Shown here: positions 42,989 to 50,735 of the stretch, in pieces
Position numbering within the stretch: position 1 is the stretch's first letter
Layout: each line of letters begins with the position of its first letter
Source: Silvibacterium dinghuense
Lineage (GTDB): Bacteria; Acidobacteriota; Terriglobia; Terriglobales; Acidobacteriaceae
Assembly: GCF_004123295.1 (NCBI RefSeq)
Contig: NZ_SDMK01000004.1
Location: 62,001-126,000, forward strand
Direction: 5' to 3'
Length of the DNA stretch: 64,000 nucleotides
Made by a program: the position numbers and the translations under genes
Notes under the pieces: model-generated
What the model was told of the DNA's origin: nothing
Database searches by the model: none
The model's input: only the letters and a program-made list of their open reading frames with translations

Positions 42989-44638
42989 TTGGCAATCTAT
43001 AAACGCGGCGGCGTCTGGTGGTATGAGTTCGTCTTTCAAGGCCAACGTATCCGCGAGAGCACGCATTCCGCGAACAAGGAAGTAGCGGGACGCGTGGAGC
43101 GTGAGCGTCGACGCGCGCTGGAGCTAGGATCTGCAGGCCTTAAGAAGATCGCCGGCCCCCTGAGCGTCTCACGCGCGATCGATGCCTACTGCAAGCTGCG
43201 CGAGCCACACTGGGCGAAGCGAACCCGAGGCATCCATGAATCGAGCCGCAAACAGCTCGAGCCCGCATTCGGAAAGCTGCTCCTCTCAGACATCAAGCCT
43301 CAGCACATCAGCCGCTACCAACGGGATCGCCAGAAAGCTGGCGTCAGTGGTCGCACTATCAACATCGAAGTCGGACTGCTGCGCCAGGTGCTGATGCACC
43401 ACCGCATGTGGCACGACATCTCCCCAGACGTACGCATGCTACGCGAGCGCGAAGACATCGGCCGAGCTCTCACACCAGACGAAGAGGTTCGCCTGCTCGC
43501 CGCCGCGAAGAAGAGCAGCAGTCGCAGCCTCTACCCCGCTGTTCTACTTTCCATCCATACGGGCCTCCGCAATGAAGAGCTGCGGCTCCTGCGCTGGCGC
43601 CAGGTCGATCTGCTTGAAGAAACCATCACTGTCGGCAAGAGCAAGACCCAGGGAGGCGAAGGCCGCGTTGTCCCCCTGTCAGACACGGCGCTGTCTTGCC
43701 TGAAGGATTGGCGGAGTCAGTTCGCCGATGCGGAACCTGCGCATTTCGTATTTCCGTCGGAGCGTTACGGGCTTCATGGAAAGAAGGGCGAGTTCGGCGG
43801 CGAGGTGAAGGTCTATCACTACGACCCCAAGGTCGCTATCGCCGGCTGGAAGTCGTCCTGGACAACCTGCAGAACCAGAGCGAAAGTCACCTGCCGCTGG
43901 CATGATCTGAGACATACGTTCATCTCGCGCATGGGCGAGAATCGCGTCGCCGATCAGACGCTCCTCGCTCTCGCAGGCCAGCTCTCGCGGCGGATGCTCG
44001 AGCGCTACAGCCACGCGAGGAATGAATCGAAGAGAGCGGCGGTAAAAATGCTGGATTCACCGGCCGAGCCGGAAGTGTCCCCACAAATTCCCCCCACAAG
44101 CGGGCAACTCAAAAACCAAAGATATCATGTAAGTGGTTTATTTTGTTGGTCGGGGCGGAGGGATTCGAACCCCCGACCCTCTGCTCCCAAAGCAGATGCG
44201 CTACCAGACTGCGCTACGCCCCGACATGTGCGCTCCCGGCTCTCGCTCTCGCAAAAGCCCCCGCGCTCATCAGATTGTACCGCAGAGCCGCCCGCCCACT
44301 CCGTCTCGAAACGGAGCCAAATGCTGCCCTCAATAGCCATGCAGCAGACGAGCCACGATCCACCACAGCACCAGACCTGGCAGCGCGAAAATCGCAGCCA
44401 GCACCAGCAGAATCATCCCCAGAAACACCGCATCTTTCCACGTGTGCCGGTGCGGTTCGGCCAGATGCCGCGACAGCAGCGCATAGTTCCGCCGGTTCGC
44501 CTTCCACGCAATATCGAAGGCATCGCCCAGCAGCGGAATCGATCCGATCAGCACATCGATCGCGAGGTTCACCACCATGCGCGTCAGCGTCACATACGGC
44601 ACGCCGCGAAACCACGCCGCCACCACGATCACGCATGA
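42989..44638 (+). CDS. int: Phage-type tyrosine integrase, reading frame extended by the integration junction
   Basis: The TTG at 42989 has AAGGA 6 bp upstream and gives MAIYKRGGVWWYEF, a classical Arm-DNA-binding start. Box I SIHTGLRNEELRLLRW (Arg), HDLRHTFISRMG (His and Arg) and MLERYSHARNESKR (nucleophile Tyr) are present; the position of the late His is Gln in LAGQLSRRM. After about residue 385 the frame enters the right attachment site and runs antisense through the tRNA-Pro gene and on to 44638, giving 549 codons. In the free circle the frame would instead meet TAA just past the core, giving about 402 residues. Residues after 385 are therefore a junction product. Confidence 0.85.
   Translation: MAIYKRGGVWWYEFVFQGQRIRESTHSANKEVAGRVERERRRALELGSAGLKKIAGPLSVSRAIDAYCKLREPHWAKRTRGIHESSRKQLEPAFGKLLLSDIKPQHISRYQRDRQKAGVSGRTINIEVGLLRQVLMHHRMWHDISPDVRMLREREDIGRALTPDEEVRLLAAAKKSSSRSLYPAVLLSIHTGLRNEELRLLRWRQVDLLEETITVGKSKTQGGEGRVVPLSDTALSCLKDWRSQFADAEPAHFVFPSERYGLHGKKGEFGGEVKVYHYDPKVAIAGWKSSWTTCRTRAKVTCRWHDLRHTFISRMGENRVADQTLLALAGQLSRRMLERYSHARNESKRAAVKMLDSPAEPEVSPQIPPTSGQLKNQRYHVSGLFCWSGRRDSNPRPSAPKADALPDCATPRHVRSRLSLSQKPPRSSDCTAEPPAHSVSKRSQMLPSIAMQQTSHDPPQHQTWQRENRSQHQQNHPQKHRIFPRVPVRFGQMPRQQRIVPPVRLPRNIEGIAQQRNRSDQHIDREVHHHARQRHIRHAAKPRRHHDHA
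44146..44193. repeat. Right attachment site (attR), 3' half of intact tRNA-Pro
   Basis: This 48-bp direct repeat of attL (27095-27142) runs from one base outside the CCA end into the anticodon stem of the tRNA-Pro gene. It preserves all tRNA positions, as expected where the element supplies the restoring copy. Confidence 0.88.
44147..44223 (-). tRNA. tRNA-Pro (anticodon UGG)
   Basis: This is a 77-nt cloverleaf on the minus strand. The acceptor CGGGGCG pairs with CGCCCCG, followed by A and an encoded CCA. The anticodon loop is TTTGGGA with TGG; the T-loop is TTCGAAT. It is the target of the integrated element. A TACAAT box lies at 44274-44279, about 50 bp upstream. Confidence 0.95.
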
Positions 44639-44854
44639 GGCCAGGCCGGCCAGGATATCTCCCAGCCCCGGCACCAGACCGATAATCCCGTCGATGCCGA
44701 AGCGGATCGAGGTGCCCGGAATGCGGAACCAGTCATCCAGCACATGCGCCAGCAGGTCCAGGTTCTCGTCGTCGAAGAGCCGCCGTCCCAGCCGCGTCCT
44801 GTTGCGCAGCGGCGGCAGAATCTCGGGCGATGCGACAGCCGGCGTCTTTGCCAT
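44330..44854 (-). CDS. DUF4112-family membrane protein
   Basis: This is a 174-residue protein. ATG 44854 follows GAGGG closely. The family core is clear: LLAHVLDDWFRIPGTSIRFGIDGIIGLVPGLGDILAGL, then VNLAIDVLIGSIPLLGDAFD and KANRRNYALLSRHL. Two or three hydrophobic helices and a C-terminal one (MILLVLAAIFALPGLVLWW) place it in the membrane. The function of this family is not known. It lies outside the integrated element, but the extended integrase frame overlaps its 3' end antisense. Confidence 0.9.
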   Translation of the reverse strand: MAKTPAVASPEILPPLRNRTRLGRRLFDDENLDLLAHVLDDWFRIPGTSIRFGIDGIIGLVPGLGDILAGLASCVIVVAAWFRGVPYVTLTRMVVNLAIDVLIGSIPLLGDAFDIAWKANRRNYALLSRHLAEPHRHTWKDAVFLGMILLVLAAIFALPGLVLWWIVARLLHGY

Positions 44855-44932
44855 ATCCCTCATATGATGCGTACTTCTTCCACAGGACGCCCCAATCTCC
44901 CGCCACCGATGCTACAATCGAAAAAGCGTTAC

Positions 44933-45008
44933 GGCGGCTATAGTTCAGTGGCAGAACACCGGTTTGTGGCACCGGGTGTCGTGGGTTCGATCCCCACTAG
45001 CCGCCCCA
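44933..45008 (+). tRNA. tRNA-His (anticodon GUG)
   Basis: The cloverleaf starts with the extra G-1 typical of tRNA-His (GGCGGCTA, opposite C73) and ends TAGCCGC-C-CCA with CCA encoded. The anticodon loop is TTGTGGC with GTG; the T-loop is TTCGATC. A TACAAT -10 box lies at 44913-44918. Confidence 0.95.
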
Positions 45009-45046
45009 GTCTCTGCATTTCAGACCCTGACGCTTCTCACCTCACA

Positions 45047-45874
45047 GTGTCCTCCTCAGCCAAGCACGGGAAGCCCGCAAATCATCCTGCGGAGCGCATT
45101 TTCGTCGGCTGCTCCGGATGGGCCTACCCCTCCTGGAAACCCGGTTTCTACCCCGCTGGCCTCCCGGCGAAGAAGTTCCTCAGCTATTACGCCTCGCGCC
45201 TCAACTCTGTCGAGGTGAACTACACCTTCCGCACGCTGCCCACGGAGAAAATGATCCAGGGCTGGCTGGAAACTGTCTCGCAGCACAATCCGGACACCCC
45301 ACGTCTCGATTTTGAGACGGGAGAGAGCAACGATTTCCGCTTCTCCTTCAAAGCCCCTCAGCGTATCACCCACATCCTGCGTCTCAAAAACGCTGCAGCC
45401 GACCTCGACGCCTTCCTCGCCTCGCTTGAACCGGTCCGCAGCGCCAGCCGCCTCGGGGTCCTGCTCTTCCAGCTTCCGCCCAACTTCAAGGCCGATCTCG
45501 ACCGCCTCGCTGCCTTCCTCGAAGACTGCCCGCGCGGCTATCGCATCGCCTTCGAGTTCCGCCATGAGTCATGGTTCGAGGAGCCTGCGCTGCCTCATCT
45601 CGAAAAGCTGCTGCGCACGCACAAGGCCGCGCTCTGCATGGCCGAAAGCGACGAGCTCCTCACTCCGGATCTCGCGACAGCGAACTTCGCCTGCTATCGC
45701 CTGCGCCGCTCTACCTATGCGCAGTCCGAACTCGATGCCATCCGTACGCGGATACAGAGCAAGGCGCAGCAGCTGGAAACGAAGGGCGAGGTCTACGCTT
45801 ATTTCAGGCATGATGAAGAGCCCGCCGGAGCCCTGCGCGCCGCCGCTGTTCTTGAGGGCCTCCGCACCGCATGA
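45047..45874 (+). CDS. DUF72-family protein (TIM-barrel-like)
   Basis: This is a 275-residue protein. GTG 45047 is the best start after the tRNA; no ATG occurs before the conserved core. The family signature is IFVGCSGWAYPSWKPGFYP, LSYYASRLNSVEVNYTFRTLP, FRFSFKAPQRITH, LGVLLFQLPPNFKAD and YRIAFEFRHESWF, and it ends VYAYFRHDEEPAGA. DUF72 (YecE-like) proteins are widespread; their biochemical role is not established. The stop overlaps the next gene as ATGA, so the two are co-translated. Confidence 0.9.
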   Translation: MSSSAKHGKPANHPAERIFVGCSGWAYPSWKPGFYPAGLPAKKFLSYYASRLNSVEVNYTFRTLPTEKMIQGWLETVSQHNPDTPRLDFETGESNDFRFSFKAPQRITHILRLKNAAADLDAFLASLEPVRSASRLGVLLFQLPPNFKADLDRLAAFLEDCPRGYRIAFEFRHESWFEEPALPHLEKLLRTHKAALCMAESDELLTPDLATANFACYRLRRSTYAQSELDAIRTRIQSKAQQLETKGEVYAYFRHDEEPAGALRAAAVLEGLRTA

Positions 45875-46968
45875 GCACCATCAGCACCGTGAAAGAAGAA
45901 TCTCCGGCGTCAGCACCGGCGTGGCTGCAACCCTTTGTGCCTTATCCCCGCCTGCGCAACGGCCACGTCCAGACCCTCGCCGGCAACTTCATCCCGCGCC
46001 GCCTCACCCTGCCTGAACCGGAAGAGCTGCTGCTCCAAGTCGAAGGTCCAGTCATGATCGACGGCGAAGCCGTATACGGACCGTCGCATCTGCTCTGCCA
46101 TTGCCACTGGCAGCCCGAAGAGGTGCGACGCGACCGGCTCACGCTGGTCATCGTGCATGGCCTCGAAGGCTCCTCGAGCTCGCAATACGTTCTCGGCAAC
46201 ACCGCGCGCGCGCTGGCCTCCGGATACAACGTCGTCCGCATGAACATGCGCAGCTGCGGCGGCACCGATCCTCTCTGCCCCACCATCTATCACTCCGGCC
46301 GCTCAGAAGATGTAGCAGCCGTGGTTACAAATATCATCGCCACGCACGGCCTCACGCGCATCGCCCTGCTCGGCTACTCGATGGGCGGCAACCTCGTTCT
46401 GAAATATGCGGGCGAAGTCGCCTCCGCGCCGCCGCCGCAACTGGCTGCGGTCATCGGCGTCTCGCCGCTCATGGATCTCGCGCCCTCGTCGGCCGCGCTC
46501 CATCGCCTCTCGAATCGCATCTACGAGCAGCACTTCCTGCGCAACATGCGCAATCGCCTGCGCCGTAAAGCCGAGCTCTATCCGCGTCTCTACGCTGACG
46601 TCAATCTTGACGCCATCCGCACCATGCGCGACTTTGACCAGCACATCGTGGCCCGTTACAGCCACTTCCGCGATGCCGACGATTACTACTATTCCGTCGC
46701 CAGCTCGCAATTCGCCTCTGCGTTTCGTGTGCCGACGCTCATCATCCACTCCACCGACGATCCCTTCATCGTCATGCTCCCGGAGACGCGCGCCGCGCTG
46801 CTCGCCAATCCGAACGTGCATCTTGCGGAAACCACGCACGGCGGCCACTGCGCCTTTCTCGCCCCCGGCGAACCCGCTACAGGCAGCAAAATCCAGTATT
46901 GGGCGGAGGACACGCTCCACGCATGGCTCGCCGCGCTGCCCGTGGATCACAGCTCCGGAGCACGCTGA
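45871..46968 (+). CDS. Alpha/beta hydrolase, YheT-like
   Basis: This is a 365-residue hydrolase. Family phrases are RNGHVQTLAGNFIPR, LVIVHGLEGSSSSQYV (oxyanion region), MNMRSCGGTDPL, LGYSMGGNLVLKYAG with the nucleophile Ser, IIHSTDDPFIV with Asp and ETTHGGHCAF with His. YheT-type enzymes are thought to act on esters or lipids, but the physiological substrate is unclear. It is coupled to the DUF72 gene upstream and followed 2 bp later by a hypothetical gene. Confidence 0.9.
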   Translation: MSTISTVKEESPASAPAWLQPFVPYPRLRNGHVQTLAGNFIPRRLTLPEPEELLLQVEGPVMIDGEAVYGPSHLLCHCHWQPEEVRRDRLTLVIVHGLEGSSSSQYVLGNTARALASGYNVVRMNMRSCGGTDPLCPTIYHSGRSEDVAAVVTNIIATHGLTRIALLGYSMGGNLVLKYAGEVASAPPPQLAAVIGVSPLMDLAPSSAALHRLSNRIYEQHFLRNMRNRLRRKAELYPRLYADVNLDAIRTMRDFDQHIVARYSHFRDADDYYYSVASSQFASAFRVPTLIIHSTDDPFIVMLPETRAALLANPNVHLAETTHGGHCAFLAPGEPATGSKIQYWAEDTLHAWLAALPVDHSSGAR

Positions 46969-46970
46969 CC

Positions 46971-47561
46971 ATGGAAGCCGACTGGGACGCACTCATCGGG
47001 CCGGACGAACCGGCGATCGTCGCTCCATGGGAGGGCTTTGCCGACCTGCGCCTTCACCCCGAAGCCGCACACACGCTGCCGGAAACCGCTGCGTGGCCCG
47101 AGCTGGCCGAAGCACTGCTCACGCTCCATGCTCCCGCCTCGCCTGTCTTTACCTCCAAGTGCGATCTGTGGCCTCTGGCCTCTGAAGACATCGATCCCTA
47201 CGAGTTCGACGCCACACCGGACCATGCGGCCTATGGCATTGCCGCCTATATCGACATCGTTCCCGCGCACGCTGCCGTCCACACCTCTTTTCCTGCAACC
47301 GAACAGCTCGTCCGCGCCCTCGTTGAGGATCTCCGCCGTCAAACCCTCGCTCATCCTGGCCGTGTGGACTGCGTTCTGCGCCCGGCTGACATCGACAACG
47401 GGCCCGGCTTTGCCTTCACGCTCTACACCGCCGCCTGCGGAGCCACCGAATCCTCGGCCCGCGCACACTGGAAAGCTGTGCTCCACGCCGCGGTTCTGGC
47501 TACAATAAGGGCAGCGATTGCAGCCGTAAACAATCGGGATGCCGCAAACGCGGGCGCGTAG
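46971..47561 (+). CDS. Hypothetical acidic protein overlapping a tRNA gene
   Basis: This 196-residue frame starts at ATG 46971, 2 bp after the hydrolase stop. No family is recognised. It is Ala-rich and acidic (MEADWDALIGPDEPAIVAPW), with AYIDIVPAHAAVHTSFPAT and a C-terminal helix. The codon pattern (GC-rich third positions) looks coding. Its last ten bases, with the TAG, lie inside the tRNA-Arg gene that begins at 47552. A TACAAT box within its 3' part (47501-47506) may be the tRNA promoter. Confidence 0.6.
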   Translation: MEADWDALIGPDEPAIVAPWEGFADLRLHPEAAHTLPETAAWPELAEALLTLHAPASPVFTSKCDLWPLASEDIDPYEFDATPDHAAYGIAAYIDIVPAHAAVHTSFPATEQLVRALVEDLRRQTLAHPGRVDCVLRPADIDNGPGFAFTLYTAACGATESSARAHWKAVLHAAVLATIRAAIAAVNNRDAANAGA

Positions 47562-47628
47562 CTCAGCTGGATAGAGCATCTGCCTTCTAAGCAGAGGGTC
47601 GCAGGTTCGAGTCCTGCCGCGCCCACCA
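47552..47628 (+). tRNA. tRNA-Arg (anticodon UCU)
   Basis: The acceptor GGGCGCG pairs with CGCGCCC, followed by A and encoded CCA. The anticodon stem-loop is TCTGC-CTTCTAA-GCAGA with TCT. The T-loop is TTCGAGT. Its 5' end overlaps the hypothetical gene by 10 bp. Confidence 0.95.
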
Positions 47629-47878
47629 TGGCATGGAGCCATTTCAGCCGCCCCGACAGTGCGCAAACATTTCGCTTCAAGTTCACCTTCATTGCTGCCG
47701 GTGTCCGCCAGCGGCCAGCCCCATGCAAATCCGGACAGCACTTCCGGCCTCGCCGCTCTTCGCGCATGGCCTAACCTTCATTCCGTCACAGCTTTTCGCA
47801 CTCTGGTTTCTGGCAGACGGATTGCTTCCACCTCGGCATCCATTTCGCACCTCGCATTGCATCCCGAGGAGTCTCGCC

Positions 47879-48814
47879 ATGTCCATCCGCCGGGTTCTCT
47901 GCCTTTTACTTACCCTGCTCTGCCCTGCTGTTGCCGCTTCAGCTGAAAAGAGCTTCTGGCAGAGCAAAGACGCGTATCTTCGCCAGCCGCATCCCTCCAG
48001 CACACCGCGCCCTTTCGCACCTGCGCTGCTTCGCCAGGGAAACCTCTTCGGGATGGGCCGCGTTGCCTTCTCCGCCGACGGCCGTGAGTTCTACTACGCC
48101 CTCAATGATTCCTGGATCAGCGGTGTCCATGCTCAGCTCCGCTGCCTGCGCTTTACCGGTCACGCTCCCGACCATGGCTGGAGCCAGGACATCCTCATCG
48201 GCGAGCAGTTCCTCTCACCTACGCTGTCAGCCGACGGCAACACCCTTTCCATGCGCCACATCGTGCCTCACGGCAGCATGAATAATGTCTGGGAATCACA
48301 CCGCACCGCCTCGGGCTGGAGCGCGCCCGCACCCTTTCTCGAGGAGAGCTTCGGCGTCTACGACTACATGCCCACGCGTAGCGGCAACGCATACGTAGGC
48401 AGCGAGCCGGACGCCGACGACAAGGCCCACGGCATCGACTACGCCTACAGCGTACTCACCTTCTCCGGTAACCAGCCGCAAGTGCGCAGCCTCGGCCGTC
48501 CAGTCAATGAACCCGGCTTCAACGGCGACCTCTACATTGCCCCTGACGAGTCCTACCTTATTGTCAGCGCAAAGGAGACACCTACTTACCAGTCGCAGCT
48601 CTACATCGCCTTCCACCGCCGCGACGGTAGCTGGACAACACCCGTGAGCCTCGGTGAAAAGATCAACCGCGGCCTCGCCCACCGCTGGGGCCAATACGTT
48701 TCACCCGACGGCAAATATCTCTTCTACTGCCATGGCACCAGCGAGAAAGACTGCGCCATTTATTGGGTACGCTTCGATACACTGCTCGCAAAGCTCCGGC
48801 CGAAGAACCTCTGA
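47879..48814 (+). CDS. Secreted PD40/WD40-like beta-propeller protein
   Basis: This is a 311-residue exported protein. ATG 47879 has GAGGAG about 7 bp upstream and opens a signal peptide (RRVLCLLLTLLCPAVAASAE). The mature part has repeated PD40-type blades: GMGRVAFSADGREFYYAL, FLSPTLSADGNTLSMRH, GDLYIAPDESYLIVSA and WGQYVSPDGKYLFYCHG. Propellers of this type occur in TolB-like and peptidase-associated proteins and usually bind partners. No catalytic residue is seen. The 250 bp between the tRNA-Arg and this start show no clear gene. Confidence 0.75.
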   Translation: MSIRRVLCLLLTLLCPAVAASAEKSFWQSKDAYLRQPHPSSTPRPFAPALLRQGNLFGMGRVAFSADGREFYYALNDSWISGVHAQLRCLRFTGHAPDHGWSQDILIGEQFLSPTLSADGNTLSMRHIVPHGSMNNVWESHRTASGWSAPAPFLEESFGVYDYMPTRSGNAYVGSEPDADDKAHGIDYAYSVLTFSGNQPQVRSLGRPVNEPGFNGDLYIAPDESYLIVSAKETPTYQSQLYIAFHRRDGSWTTPVSLGEKINRGLAHRWGQYVSPDGKYLFYCHGTSEKDCAIYWVRFDTLLAKLRPKNL

Positions 48815-48864
48815 GCCTGCTCACCTTCGCGCAGCTGGCATCTCAGCAAAGAGAGGTCTTAGTC

Positions 48865-49071
48865 ATGGCCACCGACGCCCCCCAGCCACAAAAGCCTGAA
48901 GAGCTTGACCCCGCAGCCGACCAGCTCCCCGCCACGCGGGAGAACTGGCCCGGCCGCTCCGAGCCCGGACACATCCACCGCATCGGCCCCGCCCGCCGCC
49001 CGGAAGACCAGCGCCCCGCAGAGCAACGTCCCGCAGAGCAACCTCCCAAAGATCAGCGCTTCGACAATTAG
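48865..49071 (+). CDS. Small Pro-rich hydrophilic protein
   Basis: This 68-residue frame starts at ATG 48865 with GAGAGG upstream. It is Pro-, Glu- and Arg-rich, without hydrophobic segments, and includes a short repeat (RPAEQ twice, followed by PPKDQ). It is likely unstructured. No family is recognised. It follows the propeller gene by 50 bp on the same strand. Confidence 0.45.
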   Translation: MATDAPQPQKPEELDPAADQLPATRENWPGRSEPGHIHRIGPARRPEDQRPAEQRPAEQPPKDQRFDN

Positions 49072-49271
49072 CGCGGCAAGCCGCAGCAAGAACCATAGCG
49101 CGACGCTCGAGTCCTCCCGCATAGGAGGCACCCAGGTTCTTCTTTGTTATCCAGAGAGAACAGACTCAATCTAGCGACCAGAGAGGCCGAAGGCGAATCG
49201 CCTCGCGCGAAGCGACCTGGGACGTATGCCTCTATAGCCGTATCGGTATAGCAAGGGTTAAGTCCAAGGTT

Positions 49272-49361
49272 GTCATTCCGACCGAAGCGAAGCGGAGTGG
49301 AGGAACCTGCAGTTCTTTGCTCATACAGGCGGGAACAACAGGTTCCTCCACTCCGCATGAC
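49272..49361. repeat. Dispersed repeat, family 1, with 18-bp inverted arms
   Basis: The stretch begins GTCATTCCGACCGAAGCGAA, a phrase repeated at 52996 and 57841. It contains GCGGAGTGGAGGAACCTG (49292-49309), which pairs perfectly with CAGGTTCCTCCACTCCGC (49339-49356). The rest of 49072-49422 includes a family-2-like piece near 49178-49220 (ACCAGAGAGGCCGAAGGCGA) and no gene. Confidence 0.75.
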
Positions 49362-49422
49362 CAAAAACCGTCCTGCTCCGGTCGAAATGGCAATTTGCGC
49401 AATGGCTAGAGGGGGATACAGC

Positions 49423-50595
49423 CTAAATCCGGCCCAGCGCCTGCTTCGCGATCGTCATCAGCTGCATGTTCGATGTACCCTCGTAAATCTTCCCGATCTT
49501 CGCATCGCGATACAGCTTCTCCACCGGCGAATCCTTCACGAAACCATAGCCGCCGAAGACCTCGACCGCCTGGCTCGCCGTCCGCTCGGCCACCTGCGAG
49601 GCGAAGAGCTTGGCCATCGCCGCCTCCTGCACAAAGTTCGCGCCCGCAGCTTTGAGCCGCGCCGCGTTGTAGACCAGCAGCCTTGCCGCTTCGATCTCCG
49701 TTGCCAGCTGCGCCAGCGCAAACTGCACTGCCTGAAACTCCGCAATCGGCCGCCCGAACTGCACCCGCTCCCGCGCATATTTCGCCGCGTGGTCCCACGC
49801 TCCCTGCGCCAGGCCGAGCATCTGCGCACCGATGCCGATGCGCCCCTCATTCAGCGTCTCGATGGCGATCTTGTAGCCCTTGCCCTCTTCGCCGAGCAGG
49901 TTTTCCGCCGGCACACGGCAATCCTCGAGAATCAGCTCGCAGGTCGATGAGGCACGAATCCCCATCTTGTCTTCCTTCTTGCCCACCGTGAATCCCGCCG
50001 TGCCGCGCTCCACCACGAACGCCGTGATGCCCCGATAGCCCGCCTCCGGGTTCAGGTTCGCAAAAATAATAAAGACACCCGCCTCGCGCGCATTGCTGAT
50101 CCACAGCTTGCGCCCGTTCAGCACATAACCGTCTTCGCGCTTTTCCGCGCGCGTCTGCAGCGCAAAGGCATCGGAGCCCGAACCCGCCTCACTCAGCGCA
50201 TAGGAGGCGATCGTGTCCGCGGCCAGCCGCAGCAGCAGAGACTGCTTCTGCGCCGCGGTGCCCCAGCGCAGCAGCGCATTCACACACAGCGTGTTCTGCA
50301 CATCCACCAGCACGCCCACCGCCGGATCGACCGCGGAAATCTCCTCCACCGCGAGGATCGACGCGAAGAAATCCGAGCCCGCACCGCCATATTCCTCAGG
50401 CACCTCGATGCCCATCAGTCCCAGCGCGAACAGCTCCTTCAGCAGCGTCGCATCGAACTGCTGCTCCTCGTCCATGCGCCTAACCAGCGGCGCAATGCGC
50501 TCCCGCGCAAACTCCCGCACGGTCGCGCGAAAGAGCTGCTCATCCTCACTCAGCGCCGTCAGAGGCGCAGCTTTCCCGATTGTCGCGATATCCAT
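49423..50595 (-). CDS. Acyl-CoA dehydrogenase
   Basis: This is a 390-residue flavoenzyme. ATG 50595 has GAGG about 5 bp upstream. Family marks: [39 protein letters not shown] (FAD site), [39 protein letters not shown], and [35 protein letters not shown] (broken here by reading; catalytic Glu in YEGTSN). It oxidises acyl-CoA to enoyl-CoA in beta-oxidation or branched amino-acid breakdown; the short/branched-chain subgroup is most likely. It appears as a single gene, flanked by repeats. Confidence 0.93.
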   Translation of the reverse strand: MDIATIGKAAPLTALSEDEQLFRATVREFARERIAPLVRRMDEEQQFDATLLKELFALGLMGIEVPEEYGGAGSDFFASILAVEEISAVDPAVGVLVDVQNTLCVNALLRWGTAAQKQSLLLRLAADTIASYALSEAGSGSDAFALQTRAEKREDGYVLNGRKLWISNAREAGVFIIFANLNPEAGYRGITAFVVERGTAGFTVGKKEDKMGIRASSTCELILEDCRVPAENLLGEEGKGYKIAIETLNEGRIGIGAQMLGLAQGAWDHAAKYARERVQFGRPIAEFQAVQFALAQLATEIEAARLLVYNAARLKAAGANFVQEAAMAKLFASQVAERTASQAVEVFGGYGFVKDSPVEKLYRDAKIGKIYEGTSNMQLMTIAKQALGRI

Positions 50596-50735
50596 GAAAC
50601 CTCAACAGAAGAAGACCGTTGAGTGTAGCACCTGAAAACGGCAACTAGGGCATATCGACACTAGCCTGTGAAAAGGGTGCCCCATCCACACTCCGCCTGG
50701 GTGGAAGGCACAAACCTCCGGCATCAACACCCAGC

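Larger units (their letters stand above)
27095..44193. mobile_element. Integrated 17-kb phage-like element in tRNA-Pro
   Basis: The element is bounded by 48-bp direct repeats (27095-27142 and 44146-44193) that match at 45 positions and equal the 3' half of a tRNA-Pro gene, which is intact only at the right end. A tyrosine integrase lies against the right repeat, with an excisionase-like gene nearby. Genes read leftwards from xis to replication, two ejection-like proteins, a small-terminase-like gene and two tailspikes. I see no large terminase, portal, protease, capsid or lysis gene, so this is either a shrunken prophage or a satellite that borrows a helper's capsid. Three recombinase genes are present, one of them frameshifted. 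Confidence 0.85.

Noticed and set aside
44145-44638. The 160 or so residues after the integrase core as a new C-terminal domain
   Set aside because: They are the antisense of tRNA-Pro and host sequence read by chance; the free element should stop soon after the core.
44744-45046. Longer DUF72 protein starting at 44744
   Set aside because: The extension runs through the tRNA-His gene and lacks family similarity.
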